Notes under the pieces: generated by a model
Seen by the model: the letters and a program-made list of their open reading frames with translations, nothing else
What the model was told of the DNA's origin: nothing
Database searches by the model: none
Assembly: GCF_032854445.1 (NCBI RefSeq)
Contig: NC_088307.1
Coordinates: 13,468,017 to 13,532,016 of the forward strand
Direction of reading: 5' to 3'
Length of the DNA stretch: 64,000 nucleotides
DNA from: Liolophura sinensis
Taxonomy: Eukaryota > Mollusca > Polyplacophora > Chitonida > Chitonidae
Made by a program: the position numbers and the translations under genes
Part shown: positions 10,521 through 22,832 of the stretch, piece after piece
Position numbering within the stretch: position 1 is the stretch's first letter
Layout: every line of letters starts with the position of its first letter

Positions 10521-10920
10521 TCTGACAAATGAATATATTTGAACAGCTGGTTTGTTTAATTCGAACAGAGGAGTCCATCTCTTTAATGTGAACATGTTTG
10601 CAAGCTCCTGTGTTGAATGTGAACGAATTTGAATGCTCTTTTATTGAATGTGGATAGATAACAAATGTGAACACATTTGAACATCCTGTCTCTTCCATTT
10701 TCAACAGTGCATCTGTTAAACATAAACAAATTTAAAAATCCTGGTTGTTCAATATGAAAAAATAATATGTTAAATATAAAACGTTATGAGCAGTCAGCCC
10801 CTAGATATATGTTTAAACCCATTGGCTGTGTAATGTTTCTTGTACAGATATCTGAAATACACTCTGACATTTGCAGTATGCCTGATGGGAGCTGTGTTCA
10901 CTTTTAACCATTTCTGAACT

Positions 10921-11131
10921 ACCCTAATTTTCCAACCTTTCATATATGAAGGAACAACTTTCAGTGTTATTTATGCACATTTATGATTTGTTTTTGTTGA
11001 CAAAACTACATTGGTTGGATTGACCAATTTCATGGCATCACAAAAAGTGTAATTTTATCAGTTTACACAGAATAATGCTGTCAGAATATGCTTGAAACAC
11101 CACCTTGCAAAAGGGGTTGAAGAATTACGGT
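10921..11131 (+). mobile_element. MITE, family A
   Basis: The left end CCCTAATTTTCCAACCTTT and the right end GGTTGAAGAATTACGG are inverted repeats next to TA dinucleotides, suggesting a Tc1/mariner-type TA target. The interior (TCAGTGTTATTTATGCACAT, CTACATTGGTTGGATTGACC, GTGTAATTTTATCAGT) recurs at 18975, 40331, 40905 and 59665. No transposase is present. Confidence 0.75.
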
Positions 11132-11275
11132 ACTTTAGTTCTTCAACCGTTTGGCATGTTAGCAAGGTGTTTATTCAGACATATTCTGGAGGCATTACAC
11201 TGTGTACATTGACAAAATTATAACTTTCCTGAGGCCCTGAAATTGTCCAATCCAACCAATACCTACCATTGTAAT
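11131..11275 (-). mobile_element. Second family A MITE, inverted and truncated
   Basis: Starting TAGTTCTTCAACCGTTTGGC and ending TGTCCAATCCAACCAATAC, this is the reverse complement of most of the preceding MITE. The pair forms a palindrome centred near 11135. The outer end is missing. Confidence 0.75.
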
Positions 11276-11462
11276 GTGAGTTAATTATGGTTGAAAGGAG
11301 TTAGTGGCAAAGTTGGTGTCTTTGGCATGGTATTCCAGTGAGGCAGCATTAAAACACTGACTAATAACCACTGAGACCATGCAGGCTTGTAGAAAGAAAT
11401 GCTGTTCTGATACAACTGAAATACAGTTGAAGGATGTTAAACCTCAAACAGGGCCTTCGTGG

Positions 11463-14400
11463 TCAGTGTGCCAGCGCGGCGCAGTGATCCAGGAGCCTCC
11501 CACCAATGCTGTCTCTCTGAATCCAGCTTATGCTTGCTTTCTCTCTCGCCGTTCATGGGAAGGTCTCCTGGCCAGCACGCAAGCGCGGCGCAGTGATCCA
11601 GGAGCCTCCCACCAATGCGGTTGCTCTGAATCCAGCTTATGCTCGCTTTCTCTCTGGCCGTTCATGGGAAGGTCTCCTGGTCAGCACGCCAGCACGGCGC
11701 AGTGATCCAGGAGCCTCCCACCAATGCTGTCTCTCTGAATCCAGCTTATGCTGGCTTTCTCTCTGGCTGTTCATGGGAAGGTCTCCTGGTCAGCACGCCA
11801 GCGCGGTGCAGTGATCCAGGAGCCTCCCACCAATGCTGTCTCTCTGAATCCAGCTTATGCTTGCTTTCTCTCTGGCCGTTCATGGGAAGGTCTCCTGGCC
11901 AGCACGCAAGCGCGGTGCAGTGATCCAGGAGCCTCCCACCAATGCTGTCTCTCTGAATCCAGCCTATGCTTGCTTTCTCTCTGGCCGTTCATGGGAAGGT
12001 CTCCTGACCAGCGCATCAGCGCGGCGCAGTGATCCAGGAGCCTACCACCAATGCTGTCGCTCTGAATCCAGCTTATGCTTGCTTTCTCTCTGGCCGTTCA
12101 TGGGAAGGTCTCCTGGCCAGCACGCAAGCGCGGCGCAGTGATCCAGGAGCCTCCCACCAATGCTGTCGCTCTGAATCCAGCTTATGCTCGCTTTCTCTCT
12201 GGCCGTTCATGGGAAGGTCTCCTGGTCAGCACGCAAGCGCGGCGCAGTGATCCAGGAGCCTCCCACCAATGTTGTCTCTCTGAATCCAGCTTATGCTCGC
12301 TTTCTCTCAGGCCGTTCATGGGAAGGTCTCCTGGTCAGCACGCCAGCGCAGTGCAGTGATCCAGGAGCCTCCCACCAATGCTGTCTCTCTGAATCCAGCT
12401 TATGCTTGCTTTCTCTCTGGCCGTTCATGGGAAGGTCTCCTGGTCAGCACGCAAGCGCGGCGCAGTGATCCAGGAGCCTCCCACCAATGCGGTTGCTCTG
12501 AATCCAGCTTATGCTCGCTTTCTCTCTGGCCGTTCATGGGAAGGTCTCCTGGTCAGCACGCCAGCGCGGTGCAGTGATCCAGGAGCCTCCCACCAATGCT
12601 GTCGCTCTGAATCCAGCTTATGCTTGCTTTCTCTCTGGCCGTTCATGGGAAGGTCTCCTGGCCAGCACGCAAGCGCGGCGCAGTGATCCAGGAGCCTCCC
12701 ACCAATGCTGTCTCTCTGAATCCAGCTTATGCTCGCTTTCTCTCTGGCCGTTCATGGGAAGGTGTCCTGGTCAGCACACCAGCACGGCGCAGTGATCCAG
12801 GAGCCTCCCACCAATGCTGTCGCTCTGAATCCAGCTTATGCTCGCTTTCTCTCTGGCTGTTCATGGGAAGGTCTCCTGACCAGCACATCAGCGCGTCACA
12901 ATGACCCAGGAGCCTACCACCAATGATGTTGCTCTGAATCCAGCTTATGCTGGCTTTCTCTCTGGCCGTTCATGGGAAGGTCTCCTGCCCACGCATCAGC
13001 ACGGCGCAGTGATCCAGGAGCCTACCACCAATGCTGTCGCTCTGAATCCAGCTTATGCTTGCTTTCTCTCTGGCCGTTCATGGGAAGGTCTCCTGGCCAG
13101 CACGCAAGCGCGGCGCAGTGATCCAGGAGCCTCCCACCAATGCGGTTGCTCTGAATCCAGCTTATGCTCGCTTTCTCTCTGGCCGTTCATGGGAAGGTCT
13201 CCTGGTCAGCACGCCAGCACGGCGCAGTGATCCAGGAGCCTCCCACCAATGCTGTCTCTCTGAATCCAGCTTATGCTGGCTTTCTCTCTGGCTGTTCATG
13301 GGAAGGTCTCCTGGTCAGCACGCCAGCGCGGTGCAGTGATCCAGGAGCCTCCCACCAATGCTGTCTCTCTGAATCCAGCTTATGCTTGCTTTCTCTCTGG
13401 CCGTTCATGGGAAGGTCTCCTGGCCAGCACGCAAGCGCGGTGCAGTGATCCAGGAGCCTCCCACCAATGCTGTCTCTCTGAATCCAGCCTATGCTTGCTT
13501 TCTCTCTGGCCGTTCACGGGAAGGTCTCCTGACCAGCGCATCAGCGCGGCGCAGTGATCCAGGAGCCTACCACCAATGCTGTCGCTCTGAATCCAGCTTA
13601 TGCTTGCTTTCTCTCTGGCCGTTCATGGGAAGGTCTCCTGGCCAGCACGCAAGCGCGGCGCAGTGATCCAGGAGCCTCCCACCAATGCTGTCGCTCTGAA
13701 TCCAGCTTATGCTCGCTTTCTCTCTGGCCGTTCATGGGAAGGTCTCCTGGTCAGCACGCAAGCGCGGCGCAGTGATCCAGGAGCCTCCCACCAATGCTGT
13801 CTCTCTGAATCCAGCTTATGCTCGCTTTCTCTCTGGCCGTTCATGGGAAGGTCTCCTGGTCAGCACGCCAGCGCAGTGCAGTGATCCAGGAGCCTCCCAC
13901 CAATGCTGTCTCTCTGAATCCAGCTTATGCTTGCTTTCTCTCTGGCCGTTCATGGGAAGGTCTCCTGGTCAGCACGCAAGCGCGGCGCAGTGATCCAGGA
14001 GCCTCCCACCAATGCGGTTGCTCTGAATCCAGCTTATGCTCGCTTTCTCTCTGGCCGTTCATGGGAAGGTCTCCTGGTCAGCACGCCAGCGCGGTGCAGT
14101 GATCCAGGAGCCTCCCACCAATGCTGTCGCTCTGAATCCAGCTTATGCTTGCTTTCTCTCTGGCCGTTCATGGGAAGGTCTCCTGGCCAGCACGCAAGCG
14201 CGGCGCAGTGATCCAGGAGCCTCCCACCAATGCTGTCTCTCTGAATCCAGCTTATGCTCGCTTTCTCTCTGGCCGTTCATGGGAAGGTCTCCTGGTCAGC
14301 ACGCCAGCACGGCGCAGTGATCCAGGAGCCTCCCACCAATGCTGTCGCTCTGAATCCAGCTTATGCTCGCTTTCTCTCTGGCTGTTCATGGGAAGGTCTC

Positions 14401-16010
14401 CTGACCAGCACATCAGCGCGTCACAATGACCCAGGAGCCTACCACCAATGATGTTGCTCTGAATCCAGCTTATGCTGGCTTTCTCTCTGGCCGTTCATGG
14501 GAAGGTCTCCTGCCCACGCATCAGCACGGCGCAGTGATCCAGGAGCCTACCACCAATGCTGTCTCTCTGAATCCAGCTTATGCTGGCTTTCTCTCTGGCC
14601 GTTCATGGGAAGGTCTCCTGCCCACGCATCAGCACGGCGCAGTGACCCAGGAGCCTACCACCAATGCTGTCTCTCTGAATCCAGCTTATGCTGGCTTTCT
14701 CTCTGGCCGTTCATGGGAAGGTCTCCTGCCCACGCATCAGCGCGGCGCAGTGACCCAGGAGCCTACCACCAATGCTGTCGCTCTGAATCCAGCTTATGCT
14801 CGCTTTCTCTCTGGCCGTTCATGGGAAGATCTCCTGGTCAGCAAGCCAGTGCGGCGCAGTGATCCAGGAGCCTCCCACCAATGCTGTCGCTCTGAATCCA
14901 GCTTATGCTTGCTTTCTCTCTGGCCGTTCATGGGAAGGTCTCCTGGTCAGCAAGCCAGCGCGGCGCAGTGATCCAGGAGCCTCCCACCAATGCTGTCTCT
15001 CTGAATCCAGCTTATGCTTGCTTTCTCTCTGGCCGTTCATGGGAAGGTCTCCTGGTCAGCAAGCCAGCGCGGCGCAGTGATCCAGGAGCCTACCACCAAT
15101 GCTGTCTCTCTGAATCCAGCTTATGCTGGCTTTCTCTCTGGCCGTTCATGGGAAGGTCTCCTGGTCAGCAAGCCAGTGCGGCGCAGTGATCCAGGAGCCT
15201 CCCACCAATGCTGTCGCTCTGAATCCAGCTTATGCTGGCTTTCTCTCTGGCCGTTCATGGGAAGGTCTCCTGGTCAGCACGCAAGCACGGCGCAGTGATC
15301 CAGGAGCCTCCCACCAATGCTGTCTCTCTGAATCCAGCTTATGCTGGCTTTCTCTCTGGCCGTTCATGGGAAGGTCTCCTGGTCAGCAAGCCAGCGCGGC
15401 GCAGTGATCCAGGAGCCTACCACCAATGCTATCGCTCTGAATCCAGCTTATGCTTGCTTTCTCTCTGGCCGTTCATGGGAAGGTCTCCTGGTCAGCAAGC
15501 CAGCGCGGCGCAGTGATCCAGGAGCCTACCACCAATGCTGTCTCTCTGAATCCAGCTTATGCTGGCTTTCTCTCTGGCCGTTCATGGGAAGGTCTCCTGA
15601 CCAGCGCATCAGCGCGGCGCAGTGATCCAGGAGCCTACCACCAATGCTGTCTCTCTGAATCCAGCTTATGCTGGCTTTCTCTCTGGCCGTTCATGGGAAG
15701 GTCTCCTGACCAGCGCATCAGCACGGCGCAGTGATCCAGGAGCCTACCACCAATGCTGTCTCTCTGAATCCAGCTTATGCTCGCTTTCTCTCTGGCCGTT
15801 CATGGGAAGGTCTCCTGGTCAGCACGCCAGCGCAGTGCAGTGATCCAGGAGCCTACCACCAATGCTGTCTCTCTGAATCCAGCTTATGCTGGCTTTCTCT
15901 CTGGCCGTTCATGGGAAGGTCTCCTGGTCAGCAAGCCAGCGCGGCGCAGTGATCCAGGAGCCTCCCACCAATGCGGTTGCTCTGAATCCAGCTCATGCTA
16001 GCTTTCTGTC
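11463..16010 (+). repeat. 109-bp satellite array derived from the SINE head
   Basis: The unit of 109 bp runs GGTCAGCACGCCAGCGCGGC, GCAGTGATCCAGGAGCCTCC, CACCAATGCTGTCTCTCTGA, ATCCAGCTTATGCTGGCTTT, CTCTCTGGCCGTTCATGGGA, AGGTCTCCT. It corresponds to the SINE from its A-box region to just before CAGCAACCTGCAG. Units differ at a few positions (CTCCCACC/CTACCACC, TCTCTCTG/TCGCTCTG, TTGC/TCGC/TGGC, CACGCCAGC/CACGCAAGC/AAGCCAGC). A one-base-shorter variant with CTCCTGCCCACGCATCAGC forms a run near 14.4-14.75 kb. Because 109 is not a multiple of 3, the same peptide appears in all three frames; it is not a gene. Confidence 0.95.
11548..14558 (+). repeat. 1525-bp higher-order tandem duplication inside the array
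   Basis: The ordered series of 14 unit variants at about 11548-13033 recurs at about 13073-14558 with a constant offset of 1525 bp (13 units of 109 and one of 108). Only a few single-base differences were found by eye, for example CTCTCAGGCC against CTCTCTGGCC, GTTGTCTCT against GCTGTCTCT and TTCATGGGAA against TTCACGGGAA. The duplication is much younger than the divergence between adjacent units. Confidence 0.85.
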
Positions 16011-16156
16011 TGGCCACAAACGGGAAGGTCTGCCAGCAACCTGCAGATGGTCATCTGTTTCTTCCCACCAGACTACTGGCTGGCGTCCTACAAGTGAAAT
16101 ATTTTTGTACGGCATAAAACACCAGTCAAGTAAATATAATAAATAAACCCCAAACA

Positions 16157-17182
16157 CCATCCACAGTAATAGTGGCATGCTCAACAAGAGATATAACAAA
16201 TCAAACAAATACTCTGTTTTTCAAAGTGTAATTTTTGAAAGTTGAGAGAGCATATAGAAAAATAAGTTTTCTAAGCAACAAGAAATAAATCTATCCTTTG
16301 TACATAAATTATGGCAACTTAAAGTGTGTAATGTTAATAGGGTACTCCAGTTTAAACAACATCGCTGCAATGAAAGCACATTCTCCACAGACGACAACAA
16401 GTCATTTATGTACATCGGAAACGTAAAAGAGAACCAGCGTGATGTTCAGATAAATCTACAAGTAAATGTACATACAGAGGCTGATTGAATTGACAAGAGC
16501 AGAACAATTCAGGGGGCAAATTCGAACATGTCGATTTGCACTGTTTACACAGATTTTAAATACATATGTACATTTATAAACACAATTACAATTTGAAGAC
16601 AAAAACAAAAATTTAAAATGAAAAAAAAGAAGTTTTAACAACCCTTAGCATCATCATGATCAAATTTCCACTGCATTGGGAGATTATGAGCCAAACATAC
16701 TAGTAAAAGAGGCTATACCTGAGATTTCTGAAAGAAAACATCCACATTTGGTAGTAAAATTAATATGTCTATATTTACCCAGAATAGCTCAAACTATTGC
16801 CTTTTAGTAAAAAGACTCATCTGCACAATTAACAGTGCTAAAATGATACTAAAATTTTAAGAAGTTATAATGCAACCCACATGGGAATTTATTATTCATT
16901 TTGAACAGTGACATGCACAGATGAGGCTCATGCTCTCGGAAAGTTAATTATTTGGGCTGTTCCAAAACAACAGCAAAAAATTCAGTTGGATTTGCACTGG
17001 TCAATTTTTGGCCGGAAATCTTTGGTATAGCCCCTTTTTTCGATCTAGGACAAACCGATGTAACTGCATGGTTTGTATCAATAGTGCAAAACTGTAGCCC
17101 TATTTGTATGTTTATGTCACACAAGATTTGGCAAATGTCAAGCATTTTAGGTTAATCTTTGTGTCACCTTAAATTTCATTTT
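16157..17182. other. Intergenic, nothing recognised
   Basis: AT-rich sequence between the SINE array and the next SINE. No coding or repeat signal was recognised. Confidence 0.6.
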
Positions 17183-17444
17183 GGGGGCTTCCCTGTCCCA
17201 GTCGGTTTGCACGCTAGCACAGCGTTGTGACCCAGGAGCCTCTCATCAATGCAGTCACTGGGAGTTCCAGTCCAGCTCATGCTGGCGTCCTCTACAATCA
17301 TATGTGGGAAGGTCTGCCAGCAATCTGCGGATGGTCGGGGGTTTCTGCCCGGTTTCCTCCCACCATATTGTTGGCCGCAGCCGTATAAGTGAAATATTCT
17401 TAAGTACGAAGTAAAACGCCAATCAGATAAATAAATAAATAAAT
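17183..17444 (+). mobile_element. Full-length tRNA-derived SINE (family 1)
   Basis: The head is CCCAGTCGGTTTGCACGCTA, followed by GTGACCCAGGAGCCTCTCAT, the B-box-like GGGAGTTCCAGTCCAGC, GGTCTGCCAGCAATCTGCGG, CGTATAAGTGAAATATTCTT and the tail (AAAT)n. An AAATTT motif on both sides may be part of a target-site duplication. Confidence 0.85.
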
Positions 17445-18974
17445 TTTGTTTGACTTAAGCACTCAAATTTCTTTTAAAAGTCGGAAACTTTCATAAATAC
17501 AAATAAAAACACCCTAAACTTGAGCTGAATCGTTTTTCAACTGTATACCAGCTTTAGTGGGAAATTTGGACTGTGAAAAACATGAAAAGCTTAAAATATC
17601 ATGGATCGGACTAAATTAAAATGTGGACTTGCAGCTTTACTTTTATTCCATTTTTGAACTGTTTTGTGTTGGCTCGTTCGTAAAACACAAATTAAAACTG
17701 CTGTGACCTTACTTGTACCGGTTGGATATGACATTATAATCAAATAAAGCACATTCTATATGACAATAAACAATGAAGATGGTATGTTTCTTCTAAGTTA
17801 AAGCGCATTTAAGATTATGCTTAGTGATGAAATAGCTGGTCCACAGCCTATTATACACCTATGTTTTTATATACAACTTTTTCTTTGTAACACTTCTAAG
17901 CAATTTTCACACACACAAAAATGGCAAGAAAGCAGCAATTTATAAATTACCCCACATTGGCATACCTGTCTAACACACCTCCCATCCACACACCTGTATA
18001 ATGTTTTATCTTTGTTATGCTTTTAATCACATATTTACATGTATACATTTATTTGCCAGTCTAGTTGTCAGACTTTAGAAAAATGATGCATTCTGCATGT
18101 ATCTGTAACCATATCACCCATATGTAAAATATCACCTGAGGTACTTGTGACAGTACCCTTATTGACATTAATTGCGTAGCTGTGTATACCTCTTGTTCCG
18201 TAGACCTTAAGTGGCCTATCATCAAAAACAAAAACACTTCACTATTTTGCCAAAATAAAGGGTAAGACATGTAGTTTGTAAGAGATCCATGGCTCAGTAA
18301 TTTAAATATTTATGGCTTGAATTTAAAATGAAAAACACTGCGAAAATGAAAATATTAACAAATATATGTATGCTATTTAGTCTACACACTGACAGAGGTT
18401 GGCGTCTTGTTATATTATATCATCACAATTGAAATGAAATAGGCTATAGTCTGTCTGACTGTATCTCTTTTGATCTATGCATGCTGGATTAAATTCAGGT
18501 ATTGGTATGGCCATCAGCCATATGCTGGATACCTACCTACCTACCCCCTCCCCCCCCCCTCCTCCCCATCTCACAACAGCTATCCTCCACCCCGGAGACT
18601 GGAAAAACCAGTGAAATACAGAAAGATAGCTTCCCAGCCACTTCTGCTAGTATAGATCAATCAACACACCTTTGATCAGATCAGTACACCTGGTCGCTAT
18701 GGCAACATATCAGTGGTGGATCATGGATAACTGACAATTCTCCAGCGACTAGCTTCAGCAAACAGATTGATAATCTTACAGCTGACGCATGATGGATGCA
18801 TGACTGCTGTACAATGAAGGTCGTTTCCACATTTTGTACAGTGGTACATCTATACACGTACATAGGCGGTGAAAATGACAGCTGAGACTAATTAGAGTTT
18901 ACACCTGTAACATAAAGTACCTGGGGCTGATTTCACCAAGCAATTTTTGTCTTTAATGAGAAATTCGAAACTTC
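17445..18974. other. Intergenic, nothing recognised
   Basis: AT-rich, with a pyrimidine-rich CTACC/CCCTCC stretch near 18533-18570. No gene was recognised. Confidence 0.6.
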
Positions 18975-19178
18975 AATATGTTACCCAACCTTTTTGCATA
19001 CAATAGCATATTTCAGTGTGCTTTATGTACCTTTTTAATTTGATTTTGAAAACAAAACTACATTGGTTGGGTTGGCAAATTTCAGAGCCTTTCAAGTCTA
19101 TACAGAACATTACTTCCTTTACAATTTGCTTGAACAAACATTTTGCAAAGCATGTGAAGAAGGTTGAAGAATCACAGC
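18975..19178 (+). mobile_element. MITE, family A, diverged copy
   Basis: It shares CCCAACCTTTTTGCATA, CTACATTGGTTGGGTTGGC and the right end GGTTGAAGAATCACAG with the copy at 10921-11131. The ends are decayed. Confidence 0.6.
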
Positions 19179-19718
19179 AGCCTTACAGGGTCAAACCGTC
19201 GCACGTACATTTACACTTATCATATAGCATATGTTATTAGTGTTCCCAATTTTAACTCCTCTAAATAAAATTTTAAACACAGACTTTATTGTCAAAACTA
19301 GCTCTCTGAATTCAGCAATTCACTGCCAGGCAAGACCTGTCAACTGCCTTCAGACTACAGAAATGGGGGCATTCAACAAAAGGTGGTAACAAAAGTCAAG
19401 AAGACTATATACTTCACACAAATCTCAACCCTGGCATGATCACAAATGGACAACATACAGGGATTCCCCTGGGTCACCTGCAAAGTTTTGCAGCTGGGAT
19501 TTCGCCATATGTTACGGTGCCTCATATTTAATCATGAGGTACTGGCACATCCTAACACATGTGGTGACTGGTGCATCAATACAAAAGCAATCCATTTAAT
19601 TTAGTACAATGTAATAAACCTACAAAGAACAAAACAATGACTTTTTAAGCTAAAGAATAATTTTGTATCTGCATGTTTGCATTCCACAAGCAATCTGCAG
19701 TATATAATAATGAGAATC
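19179..19718. other. Intergenic, nothing recognised
   Basis: No feature could be supported. Confidence 0.5.
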
Positions 19719-19940
19719 ACCATATTTCACCTTATGATGACCATATTTCACCTAACGATTACCATATTTCACCTAACGATTACCATATTTCACCTAACGA
19801 TTACCATATTTCATGTGACACATTTTACTTGATTCTGATTGATTTATCCACCTTATGTGGTCACTGTTTTTTTTTTTCATCAGAAAAATGGAAAACTAAA
19901 AACAAACTTCAACACACCAAACTTTAGGTGATATACGGTA
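19719..19940 (+). mobile_element. MITE-like element with a five-fold amplified end
   Basis: The left end consists of five 21-bp direct copies of ACCATATTTCACCTAACGATT (starts 19719, 19740, 19761, 19782, 19803). The right end AGGTGATATACGGTA is its inverted complement. The interior (GTGACACATTTTACTTGATT, GATTTATCCACCTTATGTGG) matches a second copy at 26863-27060. Confidence 0.65.
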
Positions 19941-20290
19941 ACTATTCAGAACTCATATTTCCTGTATTACCAGTGCACATCACATATTCTTCAATTCTTA
20001 AACCGGCGATGTTTAACTTGATGCAAAAGGACATGACATTAATTTACCTCATTAAATTGCATGAACAAGCCTGCAGATATTAGCCACATTTATGCAGTAA
20101 TTATACCACAAAATTTGTTTTTACAATTATTATACATTAACCATCAAAACGGCTTTAGAAAATACTTCTCACACATCCATTCAGGTGTATCAAGTAGTGG
20201 TAAAGCTATACTGAGCCAAGCACTATTTAGGAAACATTCACGTTCATTATTATTCATTTCTGTCTTGCTTCATGTGATTTTATTATCTGT

Positions 20291-20521
20291 ATGATGACCC
20301 AGGAGCCTCTCACCAATGCGGTCGCTGTGAGTTCAAGTCCAGCTCATGCTGGCTTCCTCTCCGGAAGTATGTGGGAAGGTCTGGCAGCAACCTGTGGATG
20401 GTCGAGGGTTTCCCCCGGGCTCTGCCCGGTTTCCTCCCACCATAATGCTGGCCGCTGTCGTATAAGTGAAATATTCTTGAGTACGGCGTAAAACATCAAT
20501 CAAATAAATAAATAAATAAAT
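20291..20521 (+). mobile_element. Nearly full SINE (family 1), head truncated
   Basis: It begins inside the head at ATGACCCAGGAGCCTCTCAC and continues through GTGAGTTCAAGTCCAGCTCA (B-box-like), CCCGGGCTCTGCCCGGTTTC, CATAATGCTGGCCGCTGTCG and (AAAT)n. It looks the least diverged of the copies here. Confidence 0.88.
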
Positions 20522-21736
20522 TATCTGTATGTCTCCTACATGTACAAACTGTTATAAATTAATTGTTCCACCAAGACGTAGATAAAATACAGGAATATGG
20601 TAAATCACCTACAATCTCACGGAATTTTTCACCGATTGTAAGCTGTAGTACAGAAGGGTGATATACAGTTGTTGAAAATGATGCAAAAGTATACTTTTAT
20701 GTTATTTACTGTCAATATATTCCAGGATATGTGTACATGCAGTTATTGTAACAAAACAATTTTTTGCGAAAATTATAAGTCATTTAATGGTGACAAACAC
20801 AAATGGTATACAAACAACATGGTACCGAACATCTGCCGGTTTCCATGCCTCACCATTAATTGACGTGAGCTGTACACATTGTATTTGTGTATTTTTGTTG
20901 ATAAGGTTACAACGTACACAGCCGTATGTGTAAGTGTGTACTTATACAGAGATCGAACAACCTTGTATTTAACATGCATGGACACTATGTCTTGTTCCAC
21001 ATATCCACGCGTACATGGTGTATTTCATATGCAGTAGTATACTACTCAATCATTTACAAATAATCCTACATGTATATAAATGTGTATATATACGTTTCAC
21101 TTTCACGCACATAAATTAAAATGATGCATGCAAAAATATCTCAACAAACAGCTGAGAAAGCAAACCCACCCCAAAAACTGTGATTCAATTTGTTTTTCTT
21201 CGGAAGACCTGAGTCACACCGCAGGCCTATATACACATATACTCAGTAAGTATAAATACATTCACATCAGCTGTACCTGGGTGGGTATAGACTTTCACTT
21301 CAGAATAAATAGTTATAACGAAAATATATACATGCACACGAAGTGTACCAAGACTATGGAGAGTTCCAAACTTATTCATACTTAAATGTATGTGCATGCA
21401 TTGTCCATATGTGGGGAGATGGTAAACAGTCCAATGAAAACATTTACAATCAAATGTATCCCTTTCTGTACACACTCCATTTTAAATTCAAACTAAATTA
21501 ATGTACCCTTCATAGTACTGTTGAATATATTCACACATTTAGTAATCATTTAGTGTACATTTTGCAGACAAAAATTAAAAACATTTTAAATGCTTGTAGT
21601 ACATTTTCTCAACATTTTCAACAATGTGTATAATTATATGTACAATCCTACAGCTCTGAGATCCTTCGGCTGTCAATTTTCTCAACTTTGCTTTCATATT
21701 TCTGATACAAGTAGCTTATTACACTGGGAAGAATGA
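20522..21736. other. Intergenic, nothing recognised
   Basis: AT-rich with many TACATGT/ATGTAC words. No gene or clear repeat was recognised. Confidence 0.5.
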
Positions 21737-21865
21737 CACCTGGGATACAATATGAGATACTGTATCTCACCTGGGATACAATATGAGACATTATGTCCCA
21801 CCTGAGACACAAGAGGGGATAATATTGTATCCTTCCTGGGATACAGTAGGAGATAATGTACCCCA
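21737..21865. repeat. Short degenerate tandem repeat
   Basis: Four diverged copies of about 32 bp begin CACCTGGGATACAATATGAG (21737 and 21769), CACCTGAGACACAAGAGG (near 21800) and CCTGGGATACAGTAGGAG (near 21836). GAGATACTGTATCTC within it is a short palindrome. Confidence 0.65.
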
Positions 21866-22246
21866 GATGAAACAGATCTCAGAACAAAATTCCAAAATAT
21901 ATCAGATAAATAATCTTGGCTGACTCTTTCATTAGGCTGTTTTCTTGTATTATGCATGTGAACAGGTAGCTTACATGTGAACCTTAACTGAGGTAAAAAA
22001 TGAACTGATGCAATTAGCATGTGCCACTCCGACGGTGTTCAATTTAAAGCTGGCAGCTAACCATGCAGGTAGACAAGGCTACTTCATCATGCCAATAAGT
22101 TACTGGTTTATTGCAACACAATATTTGTTGTTACAAACATTTATGTAATCTGGTTTATTTTATAACAAAATCCACTTAAAACTTTTGATCACCTGTTGTT
22201 CACTTGTCATTTCCATTGTTTATTATTGTTAATGCTATTATTATTT

Positions 22247-22345
22247 CATTGGTATTTTTATGCTGTACTCAAGAATAGTTCACTTATACAACAACAACCA
22301 GGAGCATTATGGTGAGAGGAAACTAGGAGAGGCCCATGACCATAT
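22247..22345 (-). mobile_element. SINE fragment (family 1)
   Basis: On the plus strand: TTTATGCTGTACTCAAGAAT, AGTTCACTTATACAACAACA, GCATTATGGTGAGAGGAAAC, the reverse complement of the family 1 3' body, well diverged. Confidence 0.65.
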
Positions 22346-22600
22346 GGATTTTTTGCTCACAATTACTTAATTATTATATGACAATTTATAATGATCGTGT
22401 GAATCCAGCCTGTATCAATGATATCAGAACATTGTCTTGACACCTTAACAAGAAGCTGTATATATATGGCATGGTATCAATAAAGAAAAATGATCTTTTC
22501 CAGTTCAAAAACATAAACCAAATTCAAACTTATTGTCTTGTGACACAGATCCATTTATTACATCCATTATTCTGCTTATCAATTCTAAAGTAATATATTT

Positions 22601-22832
22601 ATAGGCCATCATTCAAAATATCTTCATTGGAGATAACCCGACGGACCCTTCAAAAAGGGCTCTGAAGATTTATTGGTCTTTTGATGGAATTTTTTTTGTC
22701 TCTGTGTTATTTCTTTAAAATCCTTTTCATCAGCAAGAGTCAAAAAAAAAAAAAAAAACAAATCCCACTAACCACTACTCTTTCTGATAGTGATAGGTTG
22801 GGTTAACCCCAACAAAGAACTTTTTGAAGATG
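22601..22832. mobile_element. Dispersed repeat, element C
   Basis: It starts ATAGGCCATCATTCAAAATA, includes GATAACCCGACGGACCC and TTATTTCTTTAAAATCC, and ends TTAACCCCAACAAAGAACTT. The same order of blocks occurs at 33461-33720 and, more decayed, at 49503-49737. It lies downstream of the coiled-coil gene's stop codon, possibly in its 3' UTR. Confidence 0.55.

Larger units (their letters stand above)
11451..16147 (+). mobile_element. Single family 1 SINE expanded internally to 4.7 kb
   Basis: The left border is a SINE head (GGGCCTTCGTGGTCAGTGTG) and the right border is a normal SINE body and tail (GGTCTGCCAGCAACCTGCAG, GCGTCCTACAAGTGAAATAT, CGGCATAAAACACCAGTCAA, A-rich tail). Between them the head portion is repeated about 41 times. 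The flanks AACCTCAAACA (11440-11450) and AACCCCAAACA (16146-16156) match at 10 of 11 bases and look like the target-site duplication of one insertion. The array therefore appears to have grown inside one SINE after it inserted. Confidence 0.8.

Noticed and set aside
9678-10704. 305- and 273-codon minus-strand frames rich in SGCS and FIRLFK
   Set aside because: They are the antisense of the 51-bp minisatellite in the presumed NELFB 3' UTR; there is no non-repeat coding content.
11451-16010. CRISPR-like regularity
   Set aside because: Units are contiguous with no unique spacers, and the genome is eukaryotic; the same applies to the other tandem arrays.
11379-16146. Dozens of overlapping 73-181-codon open frames with repeating MLAFSLAVHGKVSW-type peptides
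   Set aside because: They are the 109-bp satellite read in each of three frames in turn; the unit is not a multiple of three and the DNA derives from a SINE.
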